From Anticarsia gemmatalis (taxonomy: Eukaryota > Arthropoda > Insecta > Lepidoptera > Erebidae), in assembly GCF_050436995.1 (NCBI RefSeq), contig NC_134747.1, positions 10,051,501 to 10,115,500 on the forward strand: a DNA stretch of 64,000 nucleotides, read 5' to 3'. Below, piece by piece: positions 1 to 12,878 of this stretch (its first letter is position 1; each line of letters begins with the position of its first letter). The position numbers and the translations under genes are program-made. The notes under the pieces were generated by a model. The model did not search any database. It was not told the origin of the DNA and saw only the letters and a list, made by a program, of their open reading frames with translations.

Positions 1-124
1 TTGGAGATATTCGTAATCGTAAGCTAATAATGAATACCGTATGCTGTATGCAAACAATACATTCTGGTGTTTGTTTTATTATTAAACAACAATTCATCCT
101 TATTACAAAACTGCCAATATTACC
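1..124. repeat. Direct repeat copy 1 (window edge)
   Basis: This segment closely matches 1963-2074 in the same orientation, with a few small indels; both begin TTGGAGAT and end CAATATTACC. It starts at base 1, so it may extend outside the window. The bases between the copies show no recognisable transposase or reverse transcriptase frame. It could be a local duplication or two copies of a short dispersed repeat. Confidence 0.6.
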
Positions 125-1849
125 AGTAGTACCTTAAAATGGTGGCATGTAATAGTAGCAACTACATGATAACGGATAGTGCAAACATAAAATAAACAGG
201 TGTACGTACTATGACTTGATAATATGCGAAGAAATAGTAGATAGTAAGTTGGTAGGTGGATCCGTTAATACATGCGAATACCTTGACTGACCAACTGTTT
301 ATTTAAATAGTGCCCTGTCGTCTGTAAGCCTAATTAAGGAATGGGATGACTCACGAATTTACCGCGTGTGCTCTTTGCGAACTGCTTAGAATTTTCGTTT
401 AGACCTAGAAGAATAATTTATGCAAGGAGGAAATATAAATTATCCGTTAATGTTACATCTATGAGATGCAAAATGCAAAGTGTACCTACTTAACTACCTA
501 TTATTTACTTCATGAATATGATACATGTTTATAACAAATTATGAAACCAATATTTATCTCCTACATCCCATTTTAAATCGACATAAAAATAATGACATTA
601 TTATCAGTCAACGTATATTAAAATACATGAATAATAAATAAGTATATGGTAAACATTACAATCTACCTGAGTTATTCACATTTTTTTTACTTAAGCATTT
701 AATTGTACGGCATAGCAAAATAAATTAGAGAACTTTTTTATCCCACTTAACGTAAACTTAAGACACAGTTGGACCTTTACATCTGGATATCGTTTTACAA
801 GTGGTTCCTCTATTAATCAGCTACATAAGTTGATTGTTTGACAGCTTTTAGATAGCAAAGTTGTCGAAATGAGTGTAAACTTAATAAATAACTTAGCAAT
901 ATGGTAAAATAGGACAGTTGGGATTGAACCTTGACTGACACCAGAAGTCAGTAGTTAAAATTGTGTGTGACTCCAGACTACCCGGAACGTTTTTCCTTCG
1001 CTATATAGGTACTGGTAAGAACTTTAGAGTTTTATATGTTTTGATATAACCTATTAAGTACTACTGCTTAATAACAATAATGGCTGGTTTCGCCACTTTA
1101 AAATGAGCAGCACTTGCATAATAAGTGTATTTTTTCATACATTTGCTGTCACTTTATCTATTAGATAAGTGACCTATAAGTCGTGGATCTGGCCCTTTTA
1201 CTTTAAAGTGGAGACGATAACATGATAATGCTAGTTTACAACACAAACAACACAACACAAACTTCCGTGTGTCCTAGTTAACAGTTTGTATTCTAATCTG
1301 AAAGTATTTTACTTGGTTTAACGATTATATTTAGACGTAACAAAACGTAAGTAGTAACTGAGCCTAAAATATCAAACATTTTATTAAAATAAGAAAGTTT
1401 ACTTAACCTTATAGCTTTTTGGGTACGTGAGATGTATATGATACAGTCTAAGCAGCTATAAAATATAATAATAACGAATGGAATGACATACAACATGGGC
1501 ACGCCTTAAAACTTTTATAATAACTAAGCACACTATATTATTCAAAATGTTCGTGAAAATCCCACTATAAAGTAATTAATGCAATTCTAATGCAAAACAA
1601 CATGCAAATATGTCATGCATAGTTATTAATTTGTCACAAAATAAACAAACATTCAATTATATAAATGCATCATGCATTGATATTATCGTAAAACATTGCT
1701 TTTAAATGATTACATGGGTTTATCGAATGATAAAGTTATTATAAGCTTTATTTAAAAGGGACAGGACAAAATGTGCGGCATATGTGCAGTATGTGCATTG
1801 ATTTTGTTATATATCAGACAGATATTATTCCACCTTTCAAATGGTAAAA

Positions 1850-1910
1850 GACTACAGTACAATTAAAACGACACCTACAGGGGAGGTGTCGTTTTAATTG
1901 TACTGTAGTC
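1850..1910. repeat. Perfect 27-bp inverted repeat (hairpin)
   Basis: The arms 1850-1876 and 1884-1910 are exact reverse complements, separated by a 7-base loop (ACAGGGG). Perfect arms of this length are very unlikely by chance. The sequence does not look like a conserved miRNA precursor, which usually carries bulges. It may be a tiny foldback or the product of template switching. Confidence 0.9.
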
Positions 1911-1962
1911 CAGAATTTTGTTCGTACATGTAGGTACAAAATAACAACGATCAACTTACTGA

Positions 1963-2074
1963 TTGGAGATACTCGTAAGCTAATAAGTAATACCGTATAC
2001 AACAATAAATTTCGGTGTTCGTTTTATTAATAAACATCAATTCATGCTTATAACAAAATGCAGACAATATTACC
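1963..2074. repeat. Direct repeat copy 2
   Basis: This is the second copy of the sequence at 1-124, about 12 bases shorter because of small deletions. It lies about 50 bases downstream of the perfect 27-bp hairpin. No target-site duplication was recognised around it. Confidence 0.6.
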
Positions 2075-5000
2075 TGTTTCGAATGGTTAAGTATCTAATA
2101 ACCGAGAATTTATATTTTAAGTGCCAACCCAAATATTAATTTACGATCGTAAACAGTGTAAACATAGGCACTTATCTTATCTAGTCATCGATACGGTATG
2201 CGAAAGATTACAGCGTCAAATGAACTCAAATGCACACTTGCAAAACGGTGACAATCAATGTATTTTCGTCACACATTATAACAGAATTATCCTCAAAACC
2301 AAGCTTATATCACGGTGTCATCGACACTTTATTAATAAATGCTATATCTATCCTCATAACTATGTATGATATTATTTTGAATAAATGATTCGTGATTCAG
2401 TTAACATAACCATTATTTATTCAAAATTCATTTTAGCAAAATACTTAGGTATAGATATTACTAATTCATTTTAAAACTAAGTATTTTTTTGCTAATGAGA
2501 AATGATAATTTTCATATGACTCATACAAGTATGTCTAAATTCATTTTTAAAACTCAAAGAATCTGTATCTGCATGCAACGCTACAAAACCGACTAAAATA
2601 ACAACATTTCTAATTAAGGATCACCACGATTTGCCCCTTCGTATACGTATAACATAGAACTAATTTTGGAAACCTTAACTTGAAATGTTAAAGATAATAT
2701 GTTAAAAATGATTGATCGTTAGGTTATTTCTGTTAATAAATTTATTTGCTAATACATTGCATTTTGGACAAATCATGGAACCGTTAATCAACGCGGATGA
2801 TAACCTCTGATAAATATATAACATCACCCTGTTTAACACATTACAATACTTATAATAAAACATAGGGTTTGGATATTTTTGTCTTTATACAGCTATCAAA
2901 GTATCCGGTTGAACCAAATACTTTAAATCGTTGAACGACATGGAAGATACGATATAATAATATGCATGTTTAGTTTAATGAATAAACTTTTTTTTGGTGT
3001 CTTGATGGTATCCGGTTTTATTGTGATCTTGGAATGATTTATGTGTATTGACCGCCTAATGATCTAAATCTATCAATCATACTGATCTGATACGTTGTAA
3101 TTATAAAAATAAACACAGCTTTCCTTTCCGCAATATTTGCAAGTTTAACGATAGTTTATATTATATGTTGGTATTTTCTTAGTGCAATGCGTCGACCGGT
3201 GCCAAATATAATAAACAGGACGTACTACGTACAGTGACCCACTGATAGTAAAACATTGTATATTTTAGCCGGTATGTAGTATGTAGTGCAGTCAGTATTT
3301 TGGCAATGGTTGTTTTCTTTTCAGTGAAACGTACCTACACCTTTTCATACAAAAGCGTGTTATTAACCTTAAACTCAAAGTACGACCAAGTTACACACTT
3401 ACGTCTTTTATAACCCAGGTACACAGCCTACAATAATAATTTTATGCAAGTAATAAAACTTTAAACTAACATCCACTTGTCATTGTCTCTTATAGTCATT
3501 GCTTCTGCGTGTCTCGTGTACTTAATTTGTTGACAATAGTAGCCTGTGTCCTTCCTCAGACTATCATCTATTGCCCTGCCAACTATTATTTTAGTTAGTC
3601 TAGCCTTTTTGACGACAAAGAGGTCAAACAAACTTTCACATCTTTAATACTAGCATGTCATCCCAAATACATAATACATACAACACATAATATGCAATGA
3701 TTAACTACAATTAATGAAAATTGGATAATAACGGTTTTAACATTCAGTAAATCGCTCGACGAGAATCAAAATAATGTTTATAATAATTATACATACGCGA
3801 TAAACAGTTATTTTTTACGCCTCAAACAAACTAAAATCAAACAAATGTTGAATGTTGTAATTGATAATAATAAACAAATACAAAAGACGTAACATTTTAC
3901 GAGTCGAAACATAGAACAATAGATAGTTAATAGTCTCTTGTCTAAAGACGCCGTGGGAGGAAAATGTGTTTCTTAATATAACCCAAACATTAACACGTCG
4001 TGGGTACATGCACTCGTAAGTTAATATTTACGTACAAAATAACATATCACTTGCCACACCTGTAACTTAATACATAGTTACAATAGATACCTTAGTGAGG
4101 TGACTGTTCTATTGACAAGAGAGACCTCGGTAAGCCGGTATCAAATAATGTCATGGAACGTTTATAAACTGAAAAACAACTTCGGTATGCCAGACATTAC
4201 GTCTACAAGCTGAACTCTAATAAATGAGTCATACAAATCTTAGTAGCACACAGTTTCATAAAATCGTCGAAATCTTTCAAAACGCGTGCCTGTGTATATT
4301 GTAGCCTACTCTGTTGAATCATCAAACGTGATACAAAAAGCGTTTCTACAACAGTACATTCAGTTTTGCTGACACAAATACGAGCCAAGTTAAAAATAAG
4401 ACTGGAAATTTAAACACGAACGCCATTCAGATGTGAACACAATTATTATGCATACCTTAACTAACTTACAAATTATACTAACTAAGTTATAACTATCATA
4501 AATATACATAAAGATATATTAATTATGCATATTTACTGTCATTTTAAGAAACTCAAATTATCGACAATATTTTCTGTGTTATCATCAAAATAATTTTGGT
4601 TTATTTTTTCCATATAAAGTTTAATAACCCCGAATTTCTAGTAAATGTGTCAAGATTCTAACAACTAAGTAGCAATTTAGGAACATGCAGTTTAGTTAAT
4701 ATACTCTGGTATGTTTTGACTCTAACTCCATGATAGAAATATTGGAGCATTGGTAGAGTTAAATAGAGTCTGGAGTCTACCTCTAGATACAGATCAGAAG
4801 ATATAGATAGACAGACTGCGGCGGCTTCTCAAAATAAATTTCTTATCTTACTTTAATTTGTAAAATGTTTACAAAACTGATTCGTGACATAAATAGCTAA
4901 AAATAGTCAAGTGCGACTCGCACACTGCAACCAGCATCGCACATCGTTAAACATTGAACGAATTTTTTTGATAGTATGTTTACGACCGAATTCATTAAGT

Positions 5001-8000
5001 AGGTGGTACTACCCGTTATTTTATGTTTTATCAGCTACACCACATCACACCATATAAATTCTCATTAAAAAAATTCAAGGTCTCTATTACAGATCAAAAT
5101 GTAAAACGCTGTTACATACGGGCAGGCAGAAATGACTGCACACCATGACCACGGACCCCTAATATCTAAAATTTCTAAGATTTGTATAAAATTAATCAAT
5201 CAAATAGATTTGAGTGCTTTTAAACGATTTGTTGACGTGTGTATTCGAATGATCGATAGGAATATTTAAAGCCGTCTTTTTTTATACTGGCACCTAGTCG
5301 ACAGAGTCACAGTTTCTTCTGATGGCAAGATTTTGGTAATAATCTACTAGTATGCAAGTTTTTAATAAGTATATTTTATATATCCATTGTATTCGTAAGT
5401 TCGTCGATACTACACAATCAATATGGCATTAAAGTTAAACAAGTTGCAAAACCTTATTAGTGTTGCAATGTTGAAATAATATGCGTGTACTGTAATTACC
5501 GAAAATGTGTTAAAATTCGATTGTGTAGATGAGATCACGGTTTTAATGTAGGTTGCCAGTTAACCAGTTGAACTGTGGCGTGACCTTGTGAATCAGACGT
5601 TCCGATATGGCCATGTTCTACGCCGGCCCGCGCCGCCGAATATGTTACCCAACTTCGTGCCTACTAACTAACACCGTATTTTAATACACATAGGTTTTAC
5701 CTTTAGCTAAACTTGGGAGCGCGGTATACAATAATAGAACTAGGCCTTTAAAAACAGGCTGAGCGTAAAGTATTATCGCCCAATTAATGTTTCGTGCCAT
5801 TTCCATATTATTATGGTAGAAATTGAAATAATCTAGGATACAATTTGCTTTACTTATAACCGTTCAAACTTTTGTAAAATGCGTAGATTTGTTGTGATTG
5901 TAGGAGCTAAAAATAACGGTACAAAAAAGGCTCAGAATGTTTCGGTTTTTTATGTCCAAATTAATTCATAAACTTCAAGCTATTAAAGCCTTCTTGTCAT
6001 GATTACGTTTTTTTTTAAGATTTTTTATATAACTTCTGGAATAAGCAGCTTGCGTAATTTTTTGGTACGTAGCTATGCAACTATATAGTGAAATTTCGTT
6101 TAATAAAAGCCTTTTAAAAACATTATAAGTCCACGATTTATTATTGGTTTTGGTGTACCTATACATAGACCTATTATTACACAGATTCATATACCAGGAA
6201 ACAATAACTAAAAATGACGTCAGGCACAAAATGAAATCCTTGTACACTGTACTATAAGCAGTGCATGCCTTCCTAATAGTTGCTTAACAATCGGTGCGTA
6301 AGTTACAAAGGTATTATATACCTCGCTCAAATAATGAAAGTGTTTATGAAAACGATGAAAAATATTTTGCTGTGATTTGTAAATAAATTTTGATATTTTC
6401 GATATGCGAAAGTTTGTCTGGATAGATGAATCTTTCTGTTCACAACTGATTCGTCCTATGTTTAGGAATCCTACTAATACCTATCATAAATGCCAGAGTT
6501 TGTGAGTACGAAGTAGGTAGGTAGGTACCTACGTTTATGCTTGTTACTCCTTTACGAAAACGTACTTAATGAAACTTTTATCTCAAGATTCTTAAGTGTT
6601 TTCCACGCGGTCGAAGTCACGCGCAGGAGCTAGTTATTCATACAAACTCGAATATATATTTTAAGCTGGCTAATATCAGACAACTTGCAACACCCATAAG
6701 AAGTTTGTGAAAGATTTTCGAAGCTCTATGCCACTTATTAATAGAAGGTAATTCACACTAAAAGCGAAATGATTTTGTTTATTTACACGTCCGTTGCGTA
6801 AGTTCACTTTTGATGAGGACTTCCCGTCTGATCTTACAGTATTTGATTACAACTTGAGTTCGTTGATTTGATCAAATGAAAAGTCACTGGTGAATCGATT
6901 GTTTTTATAAACAGTGCTAAAAGACGACAAACAATGGTTTGTACTCTAATACCTGCTAGATCGTCAAACCAGATTTATGGCAAGTTGTTAATTAGCGTTT
7001 TTAATTAAAAGAAGCCGCCGCCCAACATTATAATATGCTGTGAATAGGTTCTGTTGTTTCATGGAATTAGATTTAGTTTTAATATGCTTAAGTGGTACGT
7101 GTGTGGTAGTAAATATTACGTGTAATTAAAAGACCTCGGCACTGTAACGCGGTTGTGTGTTGTAGGGCGTGTACAAGCAAATTATTCGACATTACTTCAG
7201 TACTTTTATAAACATCCCGTGTTTGTTTCTACTTACAGAAAAAAGTAAAACAGTAGGACTAGTATTCGCTAATACGTGACTAATTTGTACTTTGGTTCGA
7301 ACATCCATTCAACTTTTCGATTATTGTACATAAATAATTTTAGAAACATATTTTAAGTACATATTAGTATTTAAAAGTACCTAATGTACTGAGCGTCGGG
7401 TGGATTTTAATCAAGGAGAAGAAAGACCTTATAATCATACTGTTTATCGCGACTTTATTCTTATTATTGGATCAATCGATTGGTTTAAGTTTGTTATTTA
7501 TTTTAATTCATTGGCTTTAATTCTCAGTCCAGTTATTTAGCATCTTTAAGAAATAATAATAATATGGAGACTATGTAGATAACTTTTAAATGTCGATATT
7601 TATACATTTTACGTCTTACATCTTCAATATGTTAAGTGACTTCCATTCATAGCCCAAAGCTTTTCTCCTGCTTGTGTATCAACCGCAAACTTGCGGCTAC
7701 ACACAGGCGACGAATTTGTCCAGCCACTAGTACAGTATATTCAAACACTCATGCATCGCTTCTTTTAGAACAAAAACTATTTAACCAAAATGGTATAATA
7801 TTTACATTAACATTCCTTCGAATGTGAGAGCACGGCACGCTGTTATGTTATTATTTATCAATATTGTTACTTCAAATACAAAACTTCTATGAATACCGCA
7901 AATGTATATTAACAACAAAACTTATCGCGGATACACGGCAACATCCGACCACCGACGACTACCGTGGAGCAAGATTGTATGTTATACAATAACACGCACG

Positions 8001-8787
8001 AAAGTGATTCATTGATTAACAAAGGTCAATGATAAGCAGTCTGGCGTTCAACTTGTTACCTAGCTACATCTTCCATCGCTTGTCGTTTATAGCGCCCACA
8101 CAATTTAGAGGTGGGAAATTAAGTAAACGACCATAAACTTATAGTTAGCCCCGCATTTAGCACGCTAACGGCAGGTTATCACGCCTCATCTTCCTTTGTA
8201 AAGCTATCGACTCACGGCGGGAAAAGAGGTTTAATTAATGGCATTTTGTGAAGGCGGGTGTGGCCCATTAGCTGTGCAAACATTACGGACTCACGACATT
8301 CTCTAATACGTACAAAGAACGAGTACATTACCCGCTTGATATGTTTTAGGAAGATTACTTTTACTACAAATGTATCCATGCACAATGCATTGTGAGTCTA
8401 ACTTGAATTATGATATAACAAACAATATATTATTTATATCTATCCTGTTGTTGGTCAACCTAGTGCCAAAGTCGATAGAGCCGCCTCCTAATTTTCATTT
8501 TTTTTACGCAGTACTCTATAAAAAATGGTATTATTCAACACAAAGTGATAAAATTTTTAAATAACAGCCAGGTTTTTATATTTCACAGGTTTATTTCCTG
8601 TTAAAGATGCCAATATTAGTTTCATGAATACTGAACTTCTAAGTACACAAGGATAAATCTTTATTGTTTCAATTGTTTGATACGTTGGCAACTTATTATC
8701 TGACATGCTTCCTGTATCACAATATTCTAGCCGTGATCAGTTTAAATAAAACCAGCTAACGTTGCAGTGTTTTGTTTATTGTTTTCA
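2075..8787. other. AT-rich non-coding stretch, no gene seen
   Basis: Open frames here are at most about 90 codons, have no family signature and lack paired splice signals. A short GC-rich patch near 5610-5640 and a GTAGG-type run near 6515-6532 are the only compositional departures. It is best read as intergenic DNA, or as an intron of the minus-strand gene whose first coding exon is at 11331-11402. Confidence 0.5.
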
Positions 8788-9035
8788 TTTGTGTGCACAA
8801 TACACAGGTTCACCCTTTATTCCCATAATCTGATAGCACTGTGGGACTGATAAATGAACACGACCAGTTAAGAGGTCAGGTACAGGACCGACGTGCTCTC
8901 TAAGACAACGGAGCTATACAACGCCAACATCCTAAATCATAATAGAAAACTTACTAGATACATTTTTGAACCAACCCAGCATTCCAACCCGAGACCTATG
9001 CGCGGCAGTAGTCGCATACACTACCGACGGCGCCT
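8788..9035 (-). mobile_element. Degenerate tRNA-derived SINE
   Basis: Read on the minus strand, the element starts near 9035 with a tRNA-like head: a box-A-like stretch (GTCGGTAGTGTATGC) and a box-B-like stretch (TCGGGTTGGAATGC). A body follows that contains blocks resembling GAGAGCACGTCGGTCCTG and TCAGTCCCACAGTGCTATC. I recognise these body blocks as typical of an abundant lepidopteran SINE family, from general memory rather than a search. The copy is diverged and its 3' boundary near 8788 is approximate. Confidence 0.6.
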
Positions 9036-9729
9036 ATGTACTGTGTGGTCATAGCATGTCTGGATGCTACATCATCCGCTCTTCATGTATTTATAGTGCA
9101 TTATCAGATAAGAGCTAGTATACAATAATGACATGCTTTTAATATAACAAAAATATTATAACAATATCAGCCTTGGCAAATTAATGTTAATCGGTAAGCG
9201 TTTAACAGACCACTTCGAAAATTAATATAGAAAGTAAACCAATAATATTTATTTAACAGGTTTGAGCATAATAATAATGAGCACAAAATATTGTCCTTTC
9301 TCAATACCAGTCAAACTATGACCTTTTACTACTTTACATCAACCACGACCTTTAGATACACTTACGAATTGACCCCACCTTATTTAACAATATGTTGTAA
9401 TGACAAAATCACTGTATTTCAGGGGAAAGTGCGTGTTTGGTGCGTGCAAATATGATATAATAGTCAAAGGTGCAAACAGAGGGTCGGGCAGGTAATGATC
9501 CACATTGGCGGATTTATAGGCCGTGGGGGAATTAGGGTCAGGACGCGTGTCCTTTGCAACTACGACACGCATTTGCTTTTTACACATATTCATGGACACG
9601 ACACTTTTCCTTGCGTGCAGGTGGATGGCGTTTGGAGCCGGAAACGTGTTTAATTAAATATAGAAAGAGATTTCACAAAGATAAGGTCCCTTTTAGTAAA
9701 TAATTGTCTGAGTATAACATGTTTTTGTT

Positions 9730-9768
9730 GAATATAGGACCTGTAGTCCATCTACATGTCCTATATTC
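9730..9768. repeat. Short near-perfect hairpin
   Basis: The arms 9730-9746 and 9752-9768 pair over 17 bases with one mismatch, around a 5-base loop. The stem is short for a pre-miRNA. No neighbouring gene explains it. Confidence 0.7.
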
Positions 9769-10659
9769 TTTTACAACAGCCCTATAGACGAAATCATGAA
9801 GTTCAATTTTAATTTCATTTTGTATTATTGAATAACCCGATTTTTTGCAAATACCAACATAAATATTGCATAGTATATAGCTACTATTATAAGAAAAATA
9901 AACGACTCGGGAGGACATAGTCCCATAAAGAAACAAGTTTTTTAAAGCTAACTGGTTTAATTATCAAGTTTCGCATTAAATTGGGTATAAGCTTAGCTAG
10001 CTAAGTTTTCGTATGCTGGCTGAACCGGCTGTGATTGTCAATCATTTTTGTGAAGAGTAGTACATAGTTACAAGTGTTACATACTTTTATAAACGTCCCC
10101 GTCCTCCGCCCGTAAATACTTATACACTTTCAGATTCCAAACCATACTAGTTTAGAAGCTTATGCTTAGCGCGCCTGATTTTTACTGAAAAAGCTATGTA
10201 TTTTCTTGGCCATCATCTATAACCCTGCCTATAACTAAGTTTAATCACTATATTGTGGTTTTCGTAGCACATTTAGGAATTCTGGAACCTTGAGATAAAA
10301 GATTCGCTGACGAACGTTTTGTTTGAAGGTTCATTTAGGCTGTTTAGAAATCAGTCAGTATGGTAAGAATTAATAGGACACCTGCCGCAAATCTGATGTG
10401 CAATTTTAAATTTACCGATTAAAATGAAAGGGCTCATGGACAAGGCCACGGCAAGTCGGTCAACAGGTCAGAATACGAATCGTGAGGACGCACCCAGAAC
10501 GAGCTGGCGCGCCCAGCGGGAGGGAGGATATGAGTACGTTACTCCTTCCCGCAATGCGACGATGCGTGCTTCAATAAGTATAAAACACAGGAAATTTCAA
10601 AATATACAATGAATTTTACGTTAAATATGCGTCTATCATTAACGCGCAACGTAGCGTTA

Positions 10660-10870
10660 TTATACGAGCTGGCGGCATATTTGCGGCCGTTATAAAAGTT
10701 TCTAACAACATCGGGCGCAGCGGTGACGTAAGATTTATTTTGGCAGTGTTAATGCAGAACTGATGAGAATAAAATACATAATATTATAATGGCGTTGCGA
10801 TACACACACAGCTTGTCTCTACACCGCGCCGCGCCGGCCGGTTCCGGCGGATTACGTCACTTATGTTATC
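10660..10870. promoter_or_regulatory. GC-rich island with two CRE-like sites and a TATA-like box
   Basis: Within AT-rich DNA this patch contains TATAAAAG at 10691-10698, TGACGTAA at 10724-10731 and its reverse complement TTACGTCA at 10852-10859, followed by AT-rich sequence. TGACGTAA is the classic CRE/ATF or PAR-bZIP half-palindrome. The TATA-like box faces the plus strand, but no coding exon follows before the minus-strand exon at 11331, so an enhancer or a non-coding promoter are both possible. Confidence 0.35.
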
Positions 10871-10984
10871 ACAAGAATGTTTTTTTTTCTATTACCTAGC
10901 AGATCCTTTTATTATAAATTTTCGATCAACCAATTTGGTATATTTTGTTTTTTAATTAGTTTTAGCCTACATGTCAATAAGTTA

Positions 10985-11100
10985 CCCTTTTTCTTCAAAA
11001 ACTGCTGAATGGGTTTGGACGAAATTTTGGCACACATCATTTATAATCTGGATTTCGACATGCCGACGATGACGCGCGGGAAAAAGATATCACAAAATTT
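10985..11100. mobile_element. Degraded lepidopteran repeat remnant
   Basis: The stretch containing AACTGCTGAATGGGTTTGG and GAAATTTTGGCACACATC resembles the 'aactactgaacggatttg ... gaaattttggtacac' block shared by several common lepidopteran repeat families. The family (Helitron-like, LINE tail or other) cannot be decided from this fragment. Confidence 0.35.
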
Positions 11101-11330
11101 ACATTTAATTTAAAAAAATATCATGGGTCTCTGCTACACTAAAAAGTGAATAAAATGGTGAATTAAATTTAAAAACTGTTGTGGTTAAGGGAATACTAAT
11201 GCTGTTTATATATAATAATGGGACTATCAGCATGTATTTGTCACTAAACCTTATTTTCACATAACAAGGTAGTTAAATATAATTATGTGTTAGTCAAAAG
11301 ACTACCAAAGCTATATCACTCTATACTTAC

Positions 11331-11402
11331 TCAGTAAAAAGCCAGCTGGCAGCACCAGCCGCACAAGTATTAGTGAAATGTAGTACTTGGCCATGTTTTA
11401 AA
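11331..11402 (-). CDS. First coding exon of an unidentified gene (signal-peptide-like start)
   Basis: On the minus strand a strong acceptor (T-rich tract then CAG at 11405-11403) opens an exon with ATG at 11394-11392 in good context (AAAACATGGCC). It encodes 21 residues beginning MAKYYISLILVRLVLPAG and ends at a consensus GTAAGT donor (11330-11325), leaving one coding base over. The encoded segment is hydrophobic and could be a signal peptide or signal anchor. An upstream non-coding exon is suggested by an AG/GTAGGC donor just below 11999. No downstream exon was found between 1 and 11280, so the rest probably lies left of the window after a very long intron. I do not recognise the protein. 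Confidence 0.55.
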
Positions 11403-11998
11403 CTGAAAAAAAATACATTTTTTTAATCAACCATTAACCTAGAGCCTTGATTACAAGCTATTAATGAATAAATTGTTGTTATTTATTGGTACTGTCAATA
11501 AAAAATAGCTTTTTGCGTTTATAATGAGAGAAACATACATAATATTTTACAGTGTATGAAAAGTATAAAAAAGCCCTGTGTGCTTTAAAAAGAATTATAA
11601 CTCACCAACAAGGTAACTTAACTTCTATGACAAATAAATTAATAGCCTTTGAGATTATAATAATATTTGCTGGACCTCCTTATTTAAACATAAAACCTAA
11701 CTAACATAGTAAACATATAACATAACAGGACTTCTGAAATCAGAGCAAATTGAAGTTTTAAAAAGTTGACTTATTTCTCTAATAAATATTAAAATCAGTC
11801 ACTTATTTTCTAAAGTAAATCTTATAAACTACCCACACATGGCTTTATAATATAAACAAAGTATAAACAATGCCTTTACTATTTTGTCTCTATACTAAAT
11901 CTGAAGATAAAATAAACAACTGTACAAAATATTTAAAATTAAGGCAACTTTAGCCGACAGAAAAGAAAACTGGTTAAACTTGGGAGTAATTTGCCTAC

Positions 11999-12878
11999 CT
12001 GATTTATATAAAGGTGTGATCATGACATTTCAATTATACACTATCACTTCATACATAAGTCTAAATCCGATATATTCTTAGGATATAAATTCCTACATTC
12101 GAACATTTTACGACTTCGGTTTCATAAAACAAAAACACGACCACACACTCCGCACTCCAATTGACACTTCTGTTTTCGTGTTGCCAACTTGCCACGCTAC
12201 TTTGAGTTAATTATTCGATTCGAATTCATAATCCAAACAAGAAGCTATAATTTCTTATGTATATTACTTGGTATGGAAAATTCGGCTTTAGATAAAATAA
12301 TTTTAGAAAAATACCCATTCAACGAAAGGGTGACTAGATGATTCATTTTAGAAATTTAGTAACAGAATCGTTAATAACAGAAATGTAGTGTTGTACACTG
12401 CAATCAAAAATTTAGTTTTATAATTACTACAAACTAAAATAAACAAATTAAAGCCCTATAAATTGAATTTTATTAATTCAGTTGCAAATCACAAATTTTC
12501 ATTTAATTAAATTTCACATAAAAAATCTTTGAAATTTAGTAACTTATTTAGTGGACTTCACTAGACCGAATTTATTTTTATTGCGAATTAATGGCGTAGC
12601 CAGGTGAGTTTTCTTGTTTATTTCTTATTTCATAGTGTTCCATGGCTTTCATTTGTTTTGTCTAAATGTTTTTCATCGAGCAAAATATTTAATCTTCTAT
12701 AAAGTCAAAATTTTTCCACCTAATCCGTTTTTATTACACTAAAAACCAATATAACGAGTAATGAACACGTATTGGATTTGTTCCGAATTTATTCGCTAGG
12801 ATTATTCATTGTCATCACTTTCACTTTTCACACGATTTACTTTTGAGTGGTTCTAGTGTGCATTGAGGCGCTGTCGCC
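11999..12878. promoter_or_regulatory. Divergent promoter region between the minus-strand gene and mxt
   Basis: The minus-strand gene appears to have a 5' UTR exon from about 12180 down to 11999, ending at a GTAGGC donor. The mxt ATG lies at 12879 on the opposite strand, so the two probable transcription starts are separated by roughly 0.6 kb of AT-rich DNA. An additional plus-strand donor-like site (CAG/GTGAGT at 12601-12609) suggests an alternative non-coding first exon of mxt. No clear TATA box was seen. Confidence 0.4.
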
